Below are positions 37,001-45,154 of a stretch of DNA of 64,000 nucleotides, one piece after another. Origin of the DNA: UBA3537 sp049889395 (GTDB taxonomy: Bacteria; Bacteroidota; Bacteroidia; Flavobacteriales; Flavobacteriaceae). The notes below the pieces were generated by a model. The model was given only the letters and a program-made list of their open reading frames with translations, did no database searches and had not been told where the DNA came from. The DNA lies in the NCBI GenBank assembly GCA_049889395.1, contig JBMHDM010000011.1, positions 62,001 to 126,000 of the forward strand, written 5' to 3'. The position numbers and the translations under genes are program-made. Position 1 is the stretch's first letter; each line of letters starts with the position of its first letter.

Positions 37001-37215
37001 AATTTAGTGTAGATATTTTGAATTTCAATAATTTACTGAACTCAGACTGGGGACTCATTCAGCAGCCCAACAGTATTCAGCCTGTAGGTGTTTCTGTTGA
37101 TGCTAATGGCAACCCATCCTATACTTTTAATCCTGATTTACAGGAAACCTTTGGATACGATGCAAGCTTAGCCTCCAGATGGCAAATGCAGGTGGGACTC
37201 CGCTATATTTTCTAG
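34066..37215 (+). CDS. TonB-dependent outer-membrane receptor, Oar-like
   Basis: 1049 residues. It has a signal peptide to about 20 (LLVGLSAFAQ), a CarboxypepD_reg-like domain at about 24-110 (IKGTITDETNAALPGANVIA), and a plug domain at about 130-240 (NNFSLDGAIFNNPFG, VTKSGTNEFKGTVYNFYRD). A long beta barrel follows and ends GLRYIF. The plug and size match the Oar subgroup rather than SusC, and there is no SusD gene beside it. The ligand is unknown; peptides or proteins are suspected for this type. It has its own terminator. Confidence 0.93.
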   Translation: MKKLITLALTLLVGLSAFAQVTTSSIKGTITDETNAALPGANVIAIHTPTGTKYGAATNIDGRFNLVNLRVGGPYVVTVSYIGYKEQTFSDVYLTLGKTETLSLSLTPDSEQLDAIVITANSSTRVFGSDRTGAETNVGQRDLRRLPTISRSASDFTRLEPTASAGSFAGRNDQYNNFSLDGAIFNNPFGLDAATPGGQTDAQPISLDAIDQIQVSTAPYDVTQAGFTGATVNAVTKSGTNEFKGTVYNFYRDESMTGSKVKGEDIFVPSLKQTQRGLSIGGPIVKNKLFFFANYEEDERQDLGQSWLPNRGTGAINESRVLESDLIAVQSALAGLGYDTGAYEGFIHNSESTKGIIKLDWNIDDNNQLALIYNWLSASKEKPAHPTALGFRGPNASVLQFENSGYQINNNLNSFQLELNSRISDQLSNKLQAGYTHFDDFRNPMSSPAPAITIQDGAGSNYIIAGHEPFSINNRLDQKVFQFSNNLTYSNGNHTYTVGLAYEKFEFDNSFNLGVYGYANANGYVGAFDAFGSVADFLTATDNGLIAEALANAQSVQNANSWALAETNVGQLSFYMQDEWDVNDNFRLTYGLRFDKPLYFDSAQKAQNVIDGTGDYAPNTPYVNPNTGMVQLLDNTQMPTGDWLVSPRVGFNYDVYGDNTLQLRGGSGLFTGRFPFVWLGNQIGNPNWWFHQMVDPDYQFPQVWRTNIGADKKFDNGLILTADLSYTKDINGAHVQNWGLLSPSGNLSGVDNRPIYTAADHVLVNGDGLGFGAQGNAYVFSNSDKGRIWNASLKAEKTFDNGLYTMLAYNYLDSKDVNSIEAEITGDAFAFNPVVGDANAEALSYSKYGDTHRFIGVASKRWDYGQNNKWSTTISTFFEYARGGRFSYTYAGDINGDGQSGNDLIYVPTSAEVDQMNFISAAEAAAYDAFISQDDYLSGRRGQYAERYGALAPWRGRWDVKFLQDYRIKISEDKTNTIQFSVDILNFNNLLNSDWGLIQQPNSIQPVGVSVDANGNPSYTFNPDLQETFGYDASLASRWQMQVGLRYIF

Positions 37216-37243
37216 TTCATATCCAAAGTTATTTGATTAAATT

Positions 37244-37268
37244 TGCGCCCGAAAGGGCGCATTTTTAT
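37244..37268 (+). terminator. Terminator after the TonB receptor
   Basis: Stem TGCGCCC (37244-37250) with GGGCGCA (37255-37261) around a GAAA tetraloop, followed by TTTTT. Confidence 0.88.
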
Positions 37269-37279
37269 TTTTGACAACT

Positions 37280-37750
37280 ATGAAATATACTCGACTAACA
37301 AAAGAACAATTTGAGGAGTTGCACCAAGAATTTATCAAATTTTTAGCCACACAATCGATAACAGCTGACGAATGGACTGCTATCAAAAACAATAAACCTG
37401 AAGTGGCTGAAGCCGAAATGGATGTTTTTAGCGATTTGGTTTGGGAGCGGGTGTTAAGTAAAGTTGAGTTTTTAGAAAATATTGCCCCACAACACCTCTA
37501 TTTGTTTCACATCAAAGCCAATAGCATCGCCTTGATTGGGTTAAAAGTAAACAAAACGGATGTAGACCTCACCCAAACCAATGGATTTAATTGGTTGCGT
37601 GAGCATTTAATGGATGACCGTGTCGAAATTTTTGATGCCGAAAAGCCAATTGAAGGTGACAAATTATACTCTGTTTTTGAATTAATTGAAAAAGGTGCCC
37701 ATATTACAAAAGGAGATTTGTTTAAGTATTTTGATCAACTCATTGGATAG
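37280..37750 (+). CDS. DUF6495 family protein
   Basis: 156 residues from the ATG at 37280 (MKYTRLTKEQFEELHQEF); an in-frame TTG three codons earlier is unlikely. It includes VFSDLVWERVLSKVEFLENIAPQHLYLFHIKANSIALIGL and ends with ITKGDLFKYFDQLIG. This is a cytoplasmic alpha/beta protein typical of Flavobacteriia (DUF6495), with no assigned function. It lies 40 nt before hisS on the same strand, an arrangement that recurs in the family. Confidence 0.82.
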   Translation: MKYTRLTKEQFEELHQEFIKFLATQSITADEWTAIKNNKPEVAEAEMDVFSDLVWERVLSKVEFLENIAPQHLYLFHIKANSIALIGLKVNKTDVDLTQTNGFNWLREHLMDDRVEIFDAEKPIEGDKLYSVFELIEKGAHITKGDLFKYFDQLIG

Positions 37751-37790
37751 CTTTTCAAAAAATAGGATATTTGTGATATAAATTTAATTT

Positions 37791-39164
37791 ATGGGATCAA
37801 AACCACGTATTGCCAAAGGCACTCGAGATTTTAATTCACAGCAGATTGCCAATCGTGAATACATTTTCAACACCATAAAATCAAATTTTAGAGCATTTGG
37901 TTTTGAGCCCATAGAAACCCCAAGTTTCGAGCTTTCTGAAACCCTGTTGGGAAAATATGGAGAGGAGGGTGATCGATTGATATTTAAGATTTTGAATTCT
38001 GGCGAAAAAGTTAAAAAAGCCGATCTTTCGGCGCTCAAAGACGGTAATCTGTCAGGATTTTCAAACTCCATTTCCGAAAAAGCGCTCCGTTATGATTTAA
38101 CAGTTCCTTTCGCTCGGTATGTTTCTCAATATCAAAACGACATCACTTTTCCATTTAAGCGTTATCAAATTCAACCCGTTTGGCGTGCAGATCGTCCTCA
38201 GAAGGGACGATTTCAAGAATTTTATCAATGTGATGCAGATGTTGTTGGCTCGAGCTCGTTATGGCAAGAGGTAGAATTCATTCAACTGTATGATGCAGTT
38301 TTTTCTGATTTGAATCTTGAAGGTGTGACTATTAAAATTAATAATAGAAAAATATTAGCAGCTATTGCACAGCTGATTGGTGCTGAAGATCAACTGATAG
38401 ATTTTACGGTAGCTTTAGATAAATTAGACAAAATAGGTCCTGAAAAGGTTAAGGATGAGATGTTACAAAAAGGCATATCTTCTGAAGGTCTCAAACGATT
38501 GGAACCGCTATTTAGCCTCACAGGAAATTTTAAAGTTCAACTCAATACATTGAAGTCCATTATTGGTTCCTCCTCAATTGGTCAAGAAGGTATTTCAGAG
38601 TTGGAATTTATCGCTAATGCCATTGATAAGTTGGGCCTAAAAACAACGACCCTTTTATTAGATGTGACCCTCGCCCGTGGTTTGAACTACTACACAGGAG
38701 CAATTTTTGAAGTTTCAGCTCCAAAATTTGTTAATATGGGATCTATTGGTGGGGGGGGACGCTATGACGATTTAACCAGTATATTTGGTCTAAAAGGTAT
38801 AAGTGGCGTTGGGATTAGTTTTGGGTTGGATAGAATCGCTTTGGTTTTAGAAGAATTAAATCTATTTCCTAAAAATATCAATCGAACCTCTAAAGTACTT
38901 TTCACCAACTTTGGCGAAAATGAAAGTTTATTTTGTTACCAGGCTATTCAAACATTAAGGCAAAACGGTATCGCTGCAGAGCTCTATCCAGATTCTTCAA
39001 AATTGAAGAAACAAATCAACTACGCCAATAAACGAAATATTCCATATGTAGTGCTAGTGGGAGATGAAGAACTTTCCAATCAAAAATTTACTTTGAAAAA
39101 TATGACTACTGGCGATCAAGAAAGCGTGAATTTTGATGAACTAATTAGTCGATTAAGTTCATAA
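37791..39164 (+). CDS. hisS: Histidyl-tRNA synthetase
   Basis: 457 residues. Class II motif 1 lies near the start (KGTRDFNSQQIANREYIF). Motif 2 is RADRPQKGRFQEFYQCDADVVG, the histidine-specific stretch is ARGLNYYTGAIFE, and motif 3 is ISFGLDRIALVLEEL. A C-terminal anticodon-binding domain covers about 360-457 (SKVLFTNFG, ELYPDSSKLKKQINYANKRNIPYVVLVG). It charges tRNA-His. A bidirectional terminator separates it from a convergent tRNA-Met gene. Confidence 0.97.
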   Translation: MGSKPRIAKGTRDFNSQQIANREYIFNTIKSNFRAFGFEPIETPSFELSETLLGKYGEEGDRLIFKILNSGEKVKKADLSALKDGNLSGFSNSISEKALRYDLTVPFARYVSQYQNDITFPFKRYQIQPVWRADRPQKGRFQEFYQCDADVVGSSSLWQEVEFIQLYDAVFSDLNLEGVTIKINNRKILAAIAQLIGAEDQLIDFTVALDKLDKIGPEKVKDEMLQKGISSEGLKRLEPLFSLTGNFKVQLNTLKSIIGSSSIGQEGISELEFIANAIDKLGLKTTTLLLDVTLARGLNYYTGAIFEVSAPKFVNMGSIGGGGRYDDLTSIFGLKGISGVGISFGLDRIALVLEELNLFPKNINRTSKVLFTNFGENESLFCYQAIQTLRQNGIAAELYPDSSKLKKQINYANKRNIPYVVLVGDEELSNQKFTLKNMTTGDQESVNFDELISRLSS

Positions 39165-39194
39165 AAAAAACCCTTGAAGTTAAAGGGTTTTTTG
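39164..39194. terminator. Bidirectional terminator between hisS and tRNA-Met
   Basis: A(7)CCCTT (39164-39175) pairs with AAGGGT(6) (39183-39193) around a 7-nt loop. It ends at the tRNA 3' end and serves both directions. Confidence 0.85.
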
Positions 39195-39268
39195 TAGCGT
39201 GGGGGAGATTTGAACTCCCGACCTCCGGGTTATGAATCCGACGCTCTAACCAACTGAGCTACCACGCC
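39195..39268 (-). tRNA. tRNA-Met (anticodon CAT)
   Basis: 74 nt on the minus strand, starting GGCGTGGTAGCTCAGTTGG and ending CCCCCACGCTA with no encoded CCA. The acceptor stem GGCGTGG pairs with CCACGCT (first pair G-U). The D loop has AGTTGGTTAGA, the anticodon loop is TTCATAA, and the T loop is GTTCAAATC. Anticodon CAT could also be lysidine-modified tRNA-Ile; the sequence looks like the elongator Met form, and it lacks the features of the initiator. No integrase or attachment duplication is next to it. Confidence 0.92.
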
Positions 39269-39395
39269 ATAATCAATGCGTGCAAATATAGAAACAAATT
39301 GCTGCCTTTTCAAAAAAATTCCTTTGTAAAAAATATTTTTTTTCTTTTTAAACTACCAAATTAATGTATATATTGGCAGTCAATACATTACAACC

Positions 39396-39782
39396 ATGAG
39401 TACCAAAGTTAAATTCGAAATCGAATTTCCTATAAATTCTTCCCCACAACTCCTTTATAATTATATTTCAACACCATCTGGACTGTCTGAATGGTTTGCA
39501 GATAATGTTAATTCCAGAGGTGAAGTCTATAGTTTTATTTGGGATGACTCGGAGGAAACAGCTAAGCTTATTACTAAAAAAAGTCCTGAACGAATTAAAT
39601 TCAAATGGTTAGACAGTGACGATGAGTCTTGTTTTTTTGAATTGCGTATTCAGGTCGATAGTATTACCAAAGATGTCTCTTTAATCGTCACAGACTTTTC
39701 TGACGAAGATGAAATTGAAGAAACAAAAATGCTTTGGGAGAATCAGATTTCAGATCTTAAACAAGTCCTAGGCTCGGTCTAA
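39396..39782 (+). CDS. START-like (AHSA1-type) domain protein
   Basis: 128 residues in the SRPBCC/START fold: KFEIEFPINSSPQLLYNYISTPSGLSEWFADNVNSRG, then alternating strands (YSFIWDDSEETAKLITKKSPERIKFKW). The C-terminal helix is ETKMLWENQISDLKQVLGSV. It resembles the small flavobacterial START-like proteins related to the Hsp90 ATPase activator Aha1. A hydrophobic ligand or chaperone link is possible but unproven. It precedes the aminotransferase gene by about 50 nt, though that gene has its own -7 box. Confidence 0.82.
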   Translation: MSTKVKFEIEFPINSSPQLLYNYISTPSGLSEWFADNVNSRGEVYSFIWDDSEETAKLITKKSPERIKFKWLDSDDESCFFELRIQVDSITKDVSLIVTDFSDEDEIEETKMLWENQISDLKQVLGSV

Positions 39783-39802
39783 TACACTCCATTTTTTTAC
39801 TG

Positions 39803-39810
39803 TATATTTG
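39803..39810 (+). promoter_or_regulatory. -7 box for the class IV aminotransferase
   Basis: TATATTTG matches TAnnTTTG and lies 20 nt before the ATG at 39831; I see no TTG at the right distance upstream. Confidence 0.45.
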
Positions 39811-39830
39811 CCAAATATTTTTTGCGTATT

Positions 39831-40676
39831 ATGGTAAATGTAAATGGTAGAATCGTAGCCAAGTCAAACGCTTTTTTAAATTTTTTCAACAGAGGATTCA
39901 CCTATGGAGATGCTGTTTTTGAAACCATAAAAGTTAATAGCGAAAGGCCAATTTTTTGGGAAGCCCACTACTTCAGACTAATGGCCTCCATGAGAATGTT
40001 GCGAATGGATATTCCAATGCATTTTACGCCTGAATTTTTAGAATCTGAAATAATATCACTAGTAAAATCTTACGGTCAATCATCACTATCCTATAGAGTA
40101 AAACTATATGTGCACCGAAAACCAGGCGGTTTATACACCCCCAGTTCTAATGAAATCGAATATGCAATCACAATAGATGACCTCTCTTCAGATCTATACA
40201 TCATTTCTGAAGATGATTATGAGGTCGAACTTTTTAAGGATTACTTAATAGCGCCCAATTTATTGTCCACTTTAAAAACCAATAATAAAATTGTAAATGT
40301 TGTGGGAAGCATTTTTGCAAAAGAAAATAATTATGCCAATTGTTTTTTATTAAACACAAATAAGCATGTCATTGAAGCCTTAAACGGCAACTTATTTTTG
40401 GTTCAAGGGAATACCATTAAAACCCCTCCCATTACTGATGGTTGTTTAAAAGGTATTGTACGTCAGAAGATTATTGATATTATCAAATCCGATTCAGACT
40501 TGACTCTAGAGGAAGTTTCTATCTCTGCCTTTGAACTTCAAAAATCGGATGAAATATTTATTACCAATGTGGTATGTGGTATTCAACCAGTAACAAAATA
40601 CAGAAAGAAACGATTTGATTCATTTGTATCAAAATCATTGCTTAACAAGCTAAATATTAAGCTTCGCTTAGACTAG
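39831..40676 (+). CDS. Class IV aminotransferase (PabC/BCAT-like)
   Basis: 281 residues from the ATG at 39831 (MVNVNGRIVAKSNAFLNFFNRGFTYGDAVFETIKV), which matches the beta-hairpin start of fold-type IV PLP enzymes; an in-frame TTG at 39822 is not needed. Lys149 in STLKTNNK is the likely PLP-binding residue. Candidates are 4-amino-4-deoxychorismate lyase for folate or a branched-chain/D-amino acid aminotransferase. The short length and lack of a BCAT-type C-terminus favour PabC-like, but I am not certain. It overlaps the convergent YqgE gene by 4 nt. Confidence 0.87.
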   Translation: MVNVNGRIVAKSNAFLNFFNRGFTYGDAVFETIKVNSERPIFWEAHYFRLMASMRMLRMDIPMHFTPEFLESEIISLVKSYGQSSLSYRVKLYVHRKPGGLYTPSSNEIEYAITIDDLSSDLYIISEDDYEVELFKDYLIAPNLLSTLKTNNKIVNVVGSIFAKENNYANCFLLNTNKHVIEALNGNLFLVQGNTIKTPPITDGCLKGIVRQKIIDIIKSDSDLTLEEVSISAFELQKSDEIFITNVVCGIQPVTKYRKKRFDSFVSKSLLNKLNIKLRLD

Positions 40677-41224
40677 TTGTGAATGGGATTCTCTGGTGCA
40701 TTGGACCATATACTATACGCATCTCCCATTGCCACCATTTTATTTTTCCAAAACAATTCATCGACAGCGTGAATAATATTTTCCTGATGAGAATTTTCTA
40801 TCAAAATCCAAGTATTTGACGACAATTCGGAGTCCAATTGTTCATTATCCCAACCCGAATATCCCAAGAAAAAACGAATCTCATTTTCTTTAATTTTATT
40901 GTCTGAAATGAGCTTTGTAACATAGTCAAAATTTCCACTCCAATACAAACCACGAGATATTTCTATGCTATTGGGAATAAGTTCTGGAATACTATGAATA
41001 TAGTATAAGTTATCTTGTTGGACGGGACCACCGTTATAAACTTTAAAGTTTGAATCAATCTCAGGAATCAGATCATCTAAACGGTATTTAAGCGGTTTAT
41101 TCATGATAAATCCTATGGAACCTTCTATTCCATGATCTGCCAATAATATAATCGATCTATTGAAGGAAACATCTCCAATTATAGATGGTTCTGCGATTAA
41201 AAGCTGTCCTTTTTTTATATCCAA
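40673..41224 (-). CDS. YqgE/AlgH family protein
   Basis: 183 residues. It starts IKKGQLLIAEPSIIGDVSFNRSIILLADH and has GSIGFIMNKPLKYRLDDLIPE, YNGGPVQQDNLYYIHSIPEL and RFFLGYSGWDNEQLDSEL, all family hallmarks. The structure of the family is known but its biochemical role is not; links to alginate regulation come from Pseudomonas. It lies 110 nt downstream of fmt on the same strand; that gap contains no recognisable gene. Confidence 0.92.
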   Translation of the reverse strand: MDIKKGQLLIAEPSIIGDVSFNRSIILLADHGIEGSIGFIMNKPLKYRLDDLIPEIDSNFKVYNGGPVQQDNLYYIHSIPELIPNSIEISRGLYWSGNFDYVTKLISDNKIKENEIRFFLGYSGWDNEQLDSELSSNTWILIENSHQENIIHAVDELFWKNKMVAMGDAYSIWSNAPENPIHN

Positions 41225-41334
41225 AATGGTTATAATCTTGGTTGATACCTTTACAATTTAGTGATTTTTATTTTAATAGATCAAAATATGAGATAAAAAT
41301 ACAGTCGATTCAATGGCTATAATTGATAAAAAAA

Positions 41335-42291
41335 TCAAATCATATGGGCGTCTGAATGAAAAGTAAATCCATTTAAAAACGATTGACAATCCATTTGTTT
41401 TTTCCCCGGAAATTTAAACAAAAGTAATTTTACATACCCTTTTTTAATAGCAACTTTGATGCTCGATTTGTTGCACACAAGCTGCCCAATTGAAAAATCA
41501 TGGTTTTCAATTTCAATTTCAATTTTAGAAATTTTCACATTGTATTGATCCTTTCCATTCTGCAATAATCCCCAAGCTCCCGGGTAGGGGGTTAGTCCTC
41601 TAACAAGGTTTGAAATTTCTATTGCCGATTTTTGCCAATCGATACGACAATTATCCTTATGTAATTTGTGAGCAGTTTTGAGCGAATCGCTATTATTTTG
41701 AATGATGGTCTGAACGTTGTTATTAGTAATTAAATCGATAGTTTCATTAACCAATTGACTTCCAGCTTGCATCAGTTTGTCGTGAAGTGTTCCAGCGGTG
41801 TCCTCTTCATCAATTGTTACTTTTGATTGTTTAATAATGGCACCTGTGTCGATTTTTTCATCAATAAAAAAAGTGGTCACACCAGTATCTTTTTCACCAT
41901 TTATAATGACCCAATTAATCGGAGCTGCCCCTCTGTAATTGGGTAACAATGAAGCGTGTAAGTTAAACGTTCCTTTTGGTGGTAATTCCCACACAATCTT
42001 TGGTAACATCCTGAACGCCACAACAACTTGAAGATCTGGTTTAAGGCTTTTTAATCCGGAAATAAAATCTGGAGATTTCAAATTGTGGGGTTGTAGGACA
42101 GGGATTTTATGTGATAGAGCAAATTGTTTGACATCAGAGAGTCTAATTCTTTGACCCCGCCCTGCAGGTTTATCTGGTGCTGTAATGACACCTACAATTT
42201 GGCAACCTTTTGCCAACATTCCCTCCAATATATGAACAGCGAAGTGTGGCGTCCCCATAAATACAATTCTCAAACTAGATAATTCATTCAT
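41335..42291 (-). CDS. fmt: Methionyl-tRNA formyltransferase
   Basis: 318 residues. The N-terminal domain has IVFMGTPHFAVHILEGM, NLHASLLPNYRGAAPINWVIINGEKDTGVTTFFIDEKIDTG (catalytic Asn/His/Asp cluster) and the SLLPNYRG loop; the C-terminal tRNA-binding domain starts near 205. It formylates initiator Met-tRNA using 10-formyl-tetrahydrofolate. The start overlaps the end of recQ by 4 nt, so they are co-transcribed. Confidence 0.96.
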   Translation of the reverse strand: MNELSSLRIVFMGTPHFAVHILEGMLAKGCQIVGVITAPDKPAGRGQRIRLSDVKQFALSHKIPVLQPHNLKSPDFISGLKSLKPDLQVVVAFRMLPKIVWELPPKGTFNLHASLLPNYRGAAPINWVIINGEKDTGVTTFFIDEKIDTGAIIKQSKVTIDEEDTAGTLHDKLMQAGSQLVNETIDLITNNNVQTIIQNNSDSLKTAHKLHKDNCRIDWQKSAIEISNLVRGLTPYPGAWGLLQNGKDQYNVKISKIEIEIENHDFSIGQLVCNKSSIKVAIKKGYVKLLLFKFPGKKQMDCQSFLNGFTFHSDAHMI

Positions 42292-44180
42292 GTTTTTTCA
42301 TATTGATTCGATCTATTGACTCTAATTTTATTTTGCTCTAGTAAATGTCTTAATATCAAAATTAATCGATCCGTATCGATGTTGCAAATATCTGATAATT
42401 CACGTGAAGAAAGCGGATGTTTTTTTAGGGCTTTAAAAACGTTGTCTATTTCTCTTTCATCAATTTTATTGATATCATTGGTGCTGGTACAATAACTGCA
42501 AATTTCACAATTGTCATCAAAAACTTCATCAAAGTAGTGTAAAAGTTGACGGCTTTTACAGCTTGAATTATTTTGAATAAAATCAATAACGGCCTGAAAT
42601 TTTTGTTGTTTTACTTTGTTATAGTGCGAAATATTTTTTGAAACAGAATTTATTGTTTTATCATCTTCTCTTGGTCTTATTAGTGTTATTTGAGCATCTG
42701 TTTTAGAGAATGAGAATGAAATTATGTGTTGTGATTCTAGTGCTGTTAGTATTTGAATTACGTTATCCAAATCGAGATTAGCTTTTCTTGAAATTTTTTC
42801 TAGATTAATTGCGATAGGTTGATCAAATACGCCTTCATGAGTTCTAAGGATGCTTTTTAATAAGATACTCTGATTATTATTTTTGTTTAAAAGCGGCTGT
42901 AAGTTATAATTCGTTACCAAGATTTGTAACCTTGTCTGATATTTCACTTTTTCCGAAAAAATTAAAATACCAAGACTGTCTAATAGTTTTAGAGCTGTAA
43001 AAGTACGCCTTTTGGAAAGGTTATATACAGAACAGAAAGCATCAAAAGGTAATCCAAACTGAGTTTCTGGAAGTTCCCCGTAGGCAATCTGTAAATAAGA
43101 ACATAATTTTTTGTAAACCAGTTTTAAAAAGTTTTTGTTTGCCGTAGAGTTCTCAAACTTTTTTTGGGCTTGATTAAGATTATCTGGACCTGCTATCAGG
43201 AACGCAAATGCAGGTTTTTGATTTCGACCAGCTCTTCCGGATTCTTGGAAATAATTTTCTAGACTCTCTGGAATTGAAAGATGAACAACCAATTCAACAT
43301 TAGCTTTATCAATACCCATTCCAAAGGCATTTGTGGCTACCATGACTTGTTTTTTTTCTTGCATCCACAACAGATAAGCCGATTCTCTTTGTGCGCTACT
43401 CAAGCCCCCATGATAATAACAACTGTGTATGTTTTCTTGTTGTAGGGCATTTGACAATCGTTCAGTTTCATGTCTGCTATTGATATAAACAATTGCGCTG
43501 CCAGTATGTTTTTTAATCAACTCAACTGTTTTGAAATAAGGGTCTTCTTCAATTGTAGTGTAGTAGGATAAATTTTTCCTAAAGAAAGATGCTTTGAAGA
43601 GTTTTCCATCTATAAAATCTAATTGATCGAAAATATCCTTGGTAACCGCCTTAGTAGCAGTTGCTGTTAGTGCTATTACTGGGCTTGTTGGGCTTAGATC
43701 TCTCAAAATTCTGATATTTCTGTAAGCCGGTCTGAAATCGTGTCCCCATTGGCTAATGCAGTGGGCCTCATCTACAGCGATTAGACTGATAGTCATAGCC
43801 CTAATACGGTCCTGAATAAAACTGCTCTGAAGTCTTTCAGGAGAGAGATATAAAAATTTATAGCCCCCAAATGTACAGTTGTCTAAAATTCGATTTAATT
43901 CACTTTGCTGTTCGACATTCGTCAGCGCTACAGCTTTGATACCTTTGTCTGTAAGGTTCTTAACCTGATCTTGCATAAGTGCAATTAGTGGGGATATTAC
44001 AATACAAATACCATCGGATAGTAGTGCTGGAATTTGAAAACAAAGCGATTTGCCTCCTCCTGTTGGAAGCAAAGCCATGCAGTCATTGCCTTCTATTACT
44101 GAAGTTATAATGTCCTCTTGAAGCGGTCTAAAAGTGGTATACCCCCAAAAGTGTTTTAGTACATCAATAGGATTGTTCAT
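42288..44180 (-). CDS. recQ: ATP-dependent DNA helicase RecQ
   Basis: 630 residues. Motifs are FRPLQEDII (0), LLPTGGGKSLCFQIPA (I), VDEAHCISQWGHDFRPAY (II) and ALTATAT (III). The C-terminal part has YFQESGRAGR and the RQC zinc module (CKSRQLLHYFDEVFDDNCEICSYC). No HRDC domain is evident after it. RecQ unwinds recombination and stalled-fork intermediates. It lies 6 nt downstream of the AAA_28 gene. Confidence 0.96.
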   Translation of the reverse strand: MNNPIDVLKHFWGYTTFRPLQEDIITSVIEGNDCMALLPTGGGKSLCFQIPALLSDGICIVISPLIALMQDQVKNLTDKGIKAVALTNVEQQSELNRILDNCTFGGYKFLYLSPERLQSSFIQDRIRAMTISLIAVDEAHCISQWGHDFRPAYRNIRILRDLSPTSPVIALTATATKAVTKDIFDQLDFIDGKLFKASFFRKNLSYYTTIEEDPYFKTVELIKKHTGSAIVYINSRHETERLSNALQQENIHSCYYHGGLSSAQRESAYLLWMQEKKQVMVATNAFGMGIDKANVELVVHLSIPESLENYFQESGRAGRNQKPAFAFLIAGPDNLNQAQKKFENSTANKNFLKLVYKKLCSYLQIAYGELPETQFGLPFDAFCSVYNLSKRRTFTALKLLDSLGILIFSEKVKYQTRLQILVTNYNLQPLLNKNNNQSILLKSILRTHEGVFDQPIAINLEKISRKANLDLDNVIQILTALESQHIISFSFSKTDAQITLIRPREDDKTINSVSKNISHYNKVKQQKFQAVIDFIQNNSSCKSRQLLHYFDEVFDDNCEICSYCTSTNDINKIDEREIDNVFKALKKHPLSSRELSDICNIDTDRLILILRHLLEQNKIRVNRSNQYEKT

Positions 44181-44186
44181 TTGGTT

Positions 44187-44720
44187 TTAAACGTTATTGA
44201 GAATAAAATCAACCCTTTGATTAATTGTTACTTTTGGAACTTCTATAGGATTGTATCCAAAATATTTATACCACTTAATTAAATAGTTTTGAATTTCTAA
44301 AGCTTGTTCGAAAGTTTCGTAGCGTTCATTATCTTGAGAATAAATTAATTTCCAAGGTGAAAGTATGAATACTTTATCATATTTGAATGTTTCAGCGCTA
44401 ATCACGAATTTTTGATCATATTTGACATTGATATAATCTAAATAGGCCACAACATCTGGAATGCCTCTGTCAAAAAACACAAAATTAGATTTTGATAAGT
44501 TACTTTCCGTAAATTGATTTATTCTGGCCTCCAATAATTGTTCGCTAAACCATATGGGATCTTCTAAGAATATCTGATCTATACCGCTACTTTGAGCCTT
44601 TCTTGTAACTTTTCTAGAAATCTCAATTTTACAGTCAAAACCTCGATCAATTAGCGCGTTGATCAAGGTAGTTTTTCCTGTAGCAGGCCCTCCAATTATG
44701 ACAATTTTTTTGGGTTTCAA
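44187..44720 (-). CDS. AAA_28-type P-loop NTPase
   Basis: 177 residues. The Walker A motif is VIIGGPATGKTTLINAL (about 6-22). A later FVFFDRGIPDVVAYLDYINV supplies the Walker B-like acidic residue, and VFILSPWKLIYSQDNERYETFEQALEI follows. This is the compact AAA_28/NadR kinase-like fold that phosphorylates small molecules in related proteins. The substrate is unknown. It heads an apparent operon with recQ and fmt. Confidence 0.86.
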   Translation of the reverse strand: MKPKKIVIIGGPATGKTTLINALIDRGFDCKIEISRKVTRKAQSSGIDQIFLEDPIWFSEQLLEARINQFTESNLSKSNFVFFDRGIPDVVAYLDYINVKYDQKFVISAETFKYDKVFILSPWKLIYSQDNERYETFEQALEIQNYLIKWYKYFGYNPIEVPKVTINQRVDFILNNV

Positions 44721-44784
44721 TAGCTTGTATATTTAAAATGTAAAATTCGTGATTTAAAAGATAAATAAAAAATGTAAGTTAGCG

Positions 44785-44792
44785 TATATTTG
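44785..44792 (+). promoter_or_regulatory. -7 box for the DUF493 gene
   Basis: TATATTTG matches TAnnTTTG, 18 nt before the ATG at 44811; no good -33 TTG is seen. Confidence 0.45.
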
Positions 44793-44810
44793 TGTTAGAA
44801 AAACAATATC

Positions 44811-45104
44811 ATGTCGTTGTCTAATACCCCCGATGCGTTCTATTCTAATTTAAAGAATAAATTATACGAAACAAGCCATTGGCCCGCTAAGTACTTGTTC
44901 AAATTCATCGTAAAATCAAATCCTGAACAGATTCTTCAAATAGAGCAAATATTTGACAACATAGGCGCGGTGATTAATATTATTCCCTCCAAAAAAGGAA
45001 CCTATACGAGCATCTCTATTCATGTCGAAATGAAAGATCCTGAATCCGTAATTAATAAATACAAACAAGTTGGTGCCGCGGTTAAAGATGTAATCTCACT
45101 GTAA
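44811..45104 (+). CDS. DUF493 (YbeD-like) family protein
   Basis: 97 residues with a ferredoxin-like ACT fold: WPAKYLFKFIVKSNPEQILQIEQIF, then SKKGTYTSISIHVEMKDPESVINKYKQVG. YbeD/DUF493 proteins are small cytoplasmic proteins with a possible regulatory role; no reaction is known. It is followed 50 nt later by a DUF4290 gene and murA, in an order that recurs in Flavobacteriaceae. Confidence 0.9.
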   Translation: MSLSNTPDAFYSNLKNKLYETSHWPAKYLFKFIVKSNPEQILQIEQIFDNIGAVINIIPSKKGTYTSISIHVEMKDPESVINKYKQVGAAVKDVISL

Positions 45105-45154
45105 ATCTAAAAAACATATTAATTTCGTATTTTGCGAAACATAAACAAATATTC

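Noticed and set aside
39195..39268. tRNA-Met as a possible integration site
   Set aside because: No integrase gene or duplicated tRNA 3' end is near it.
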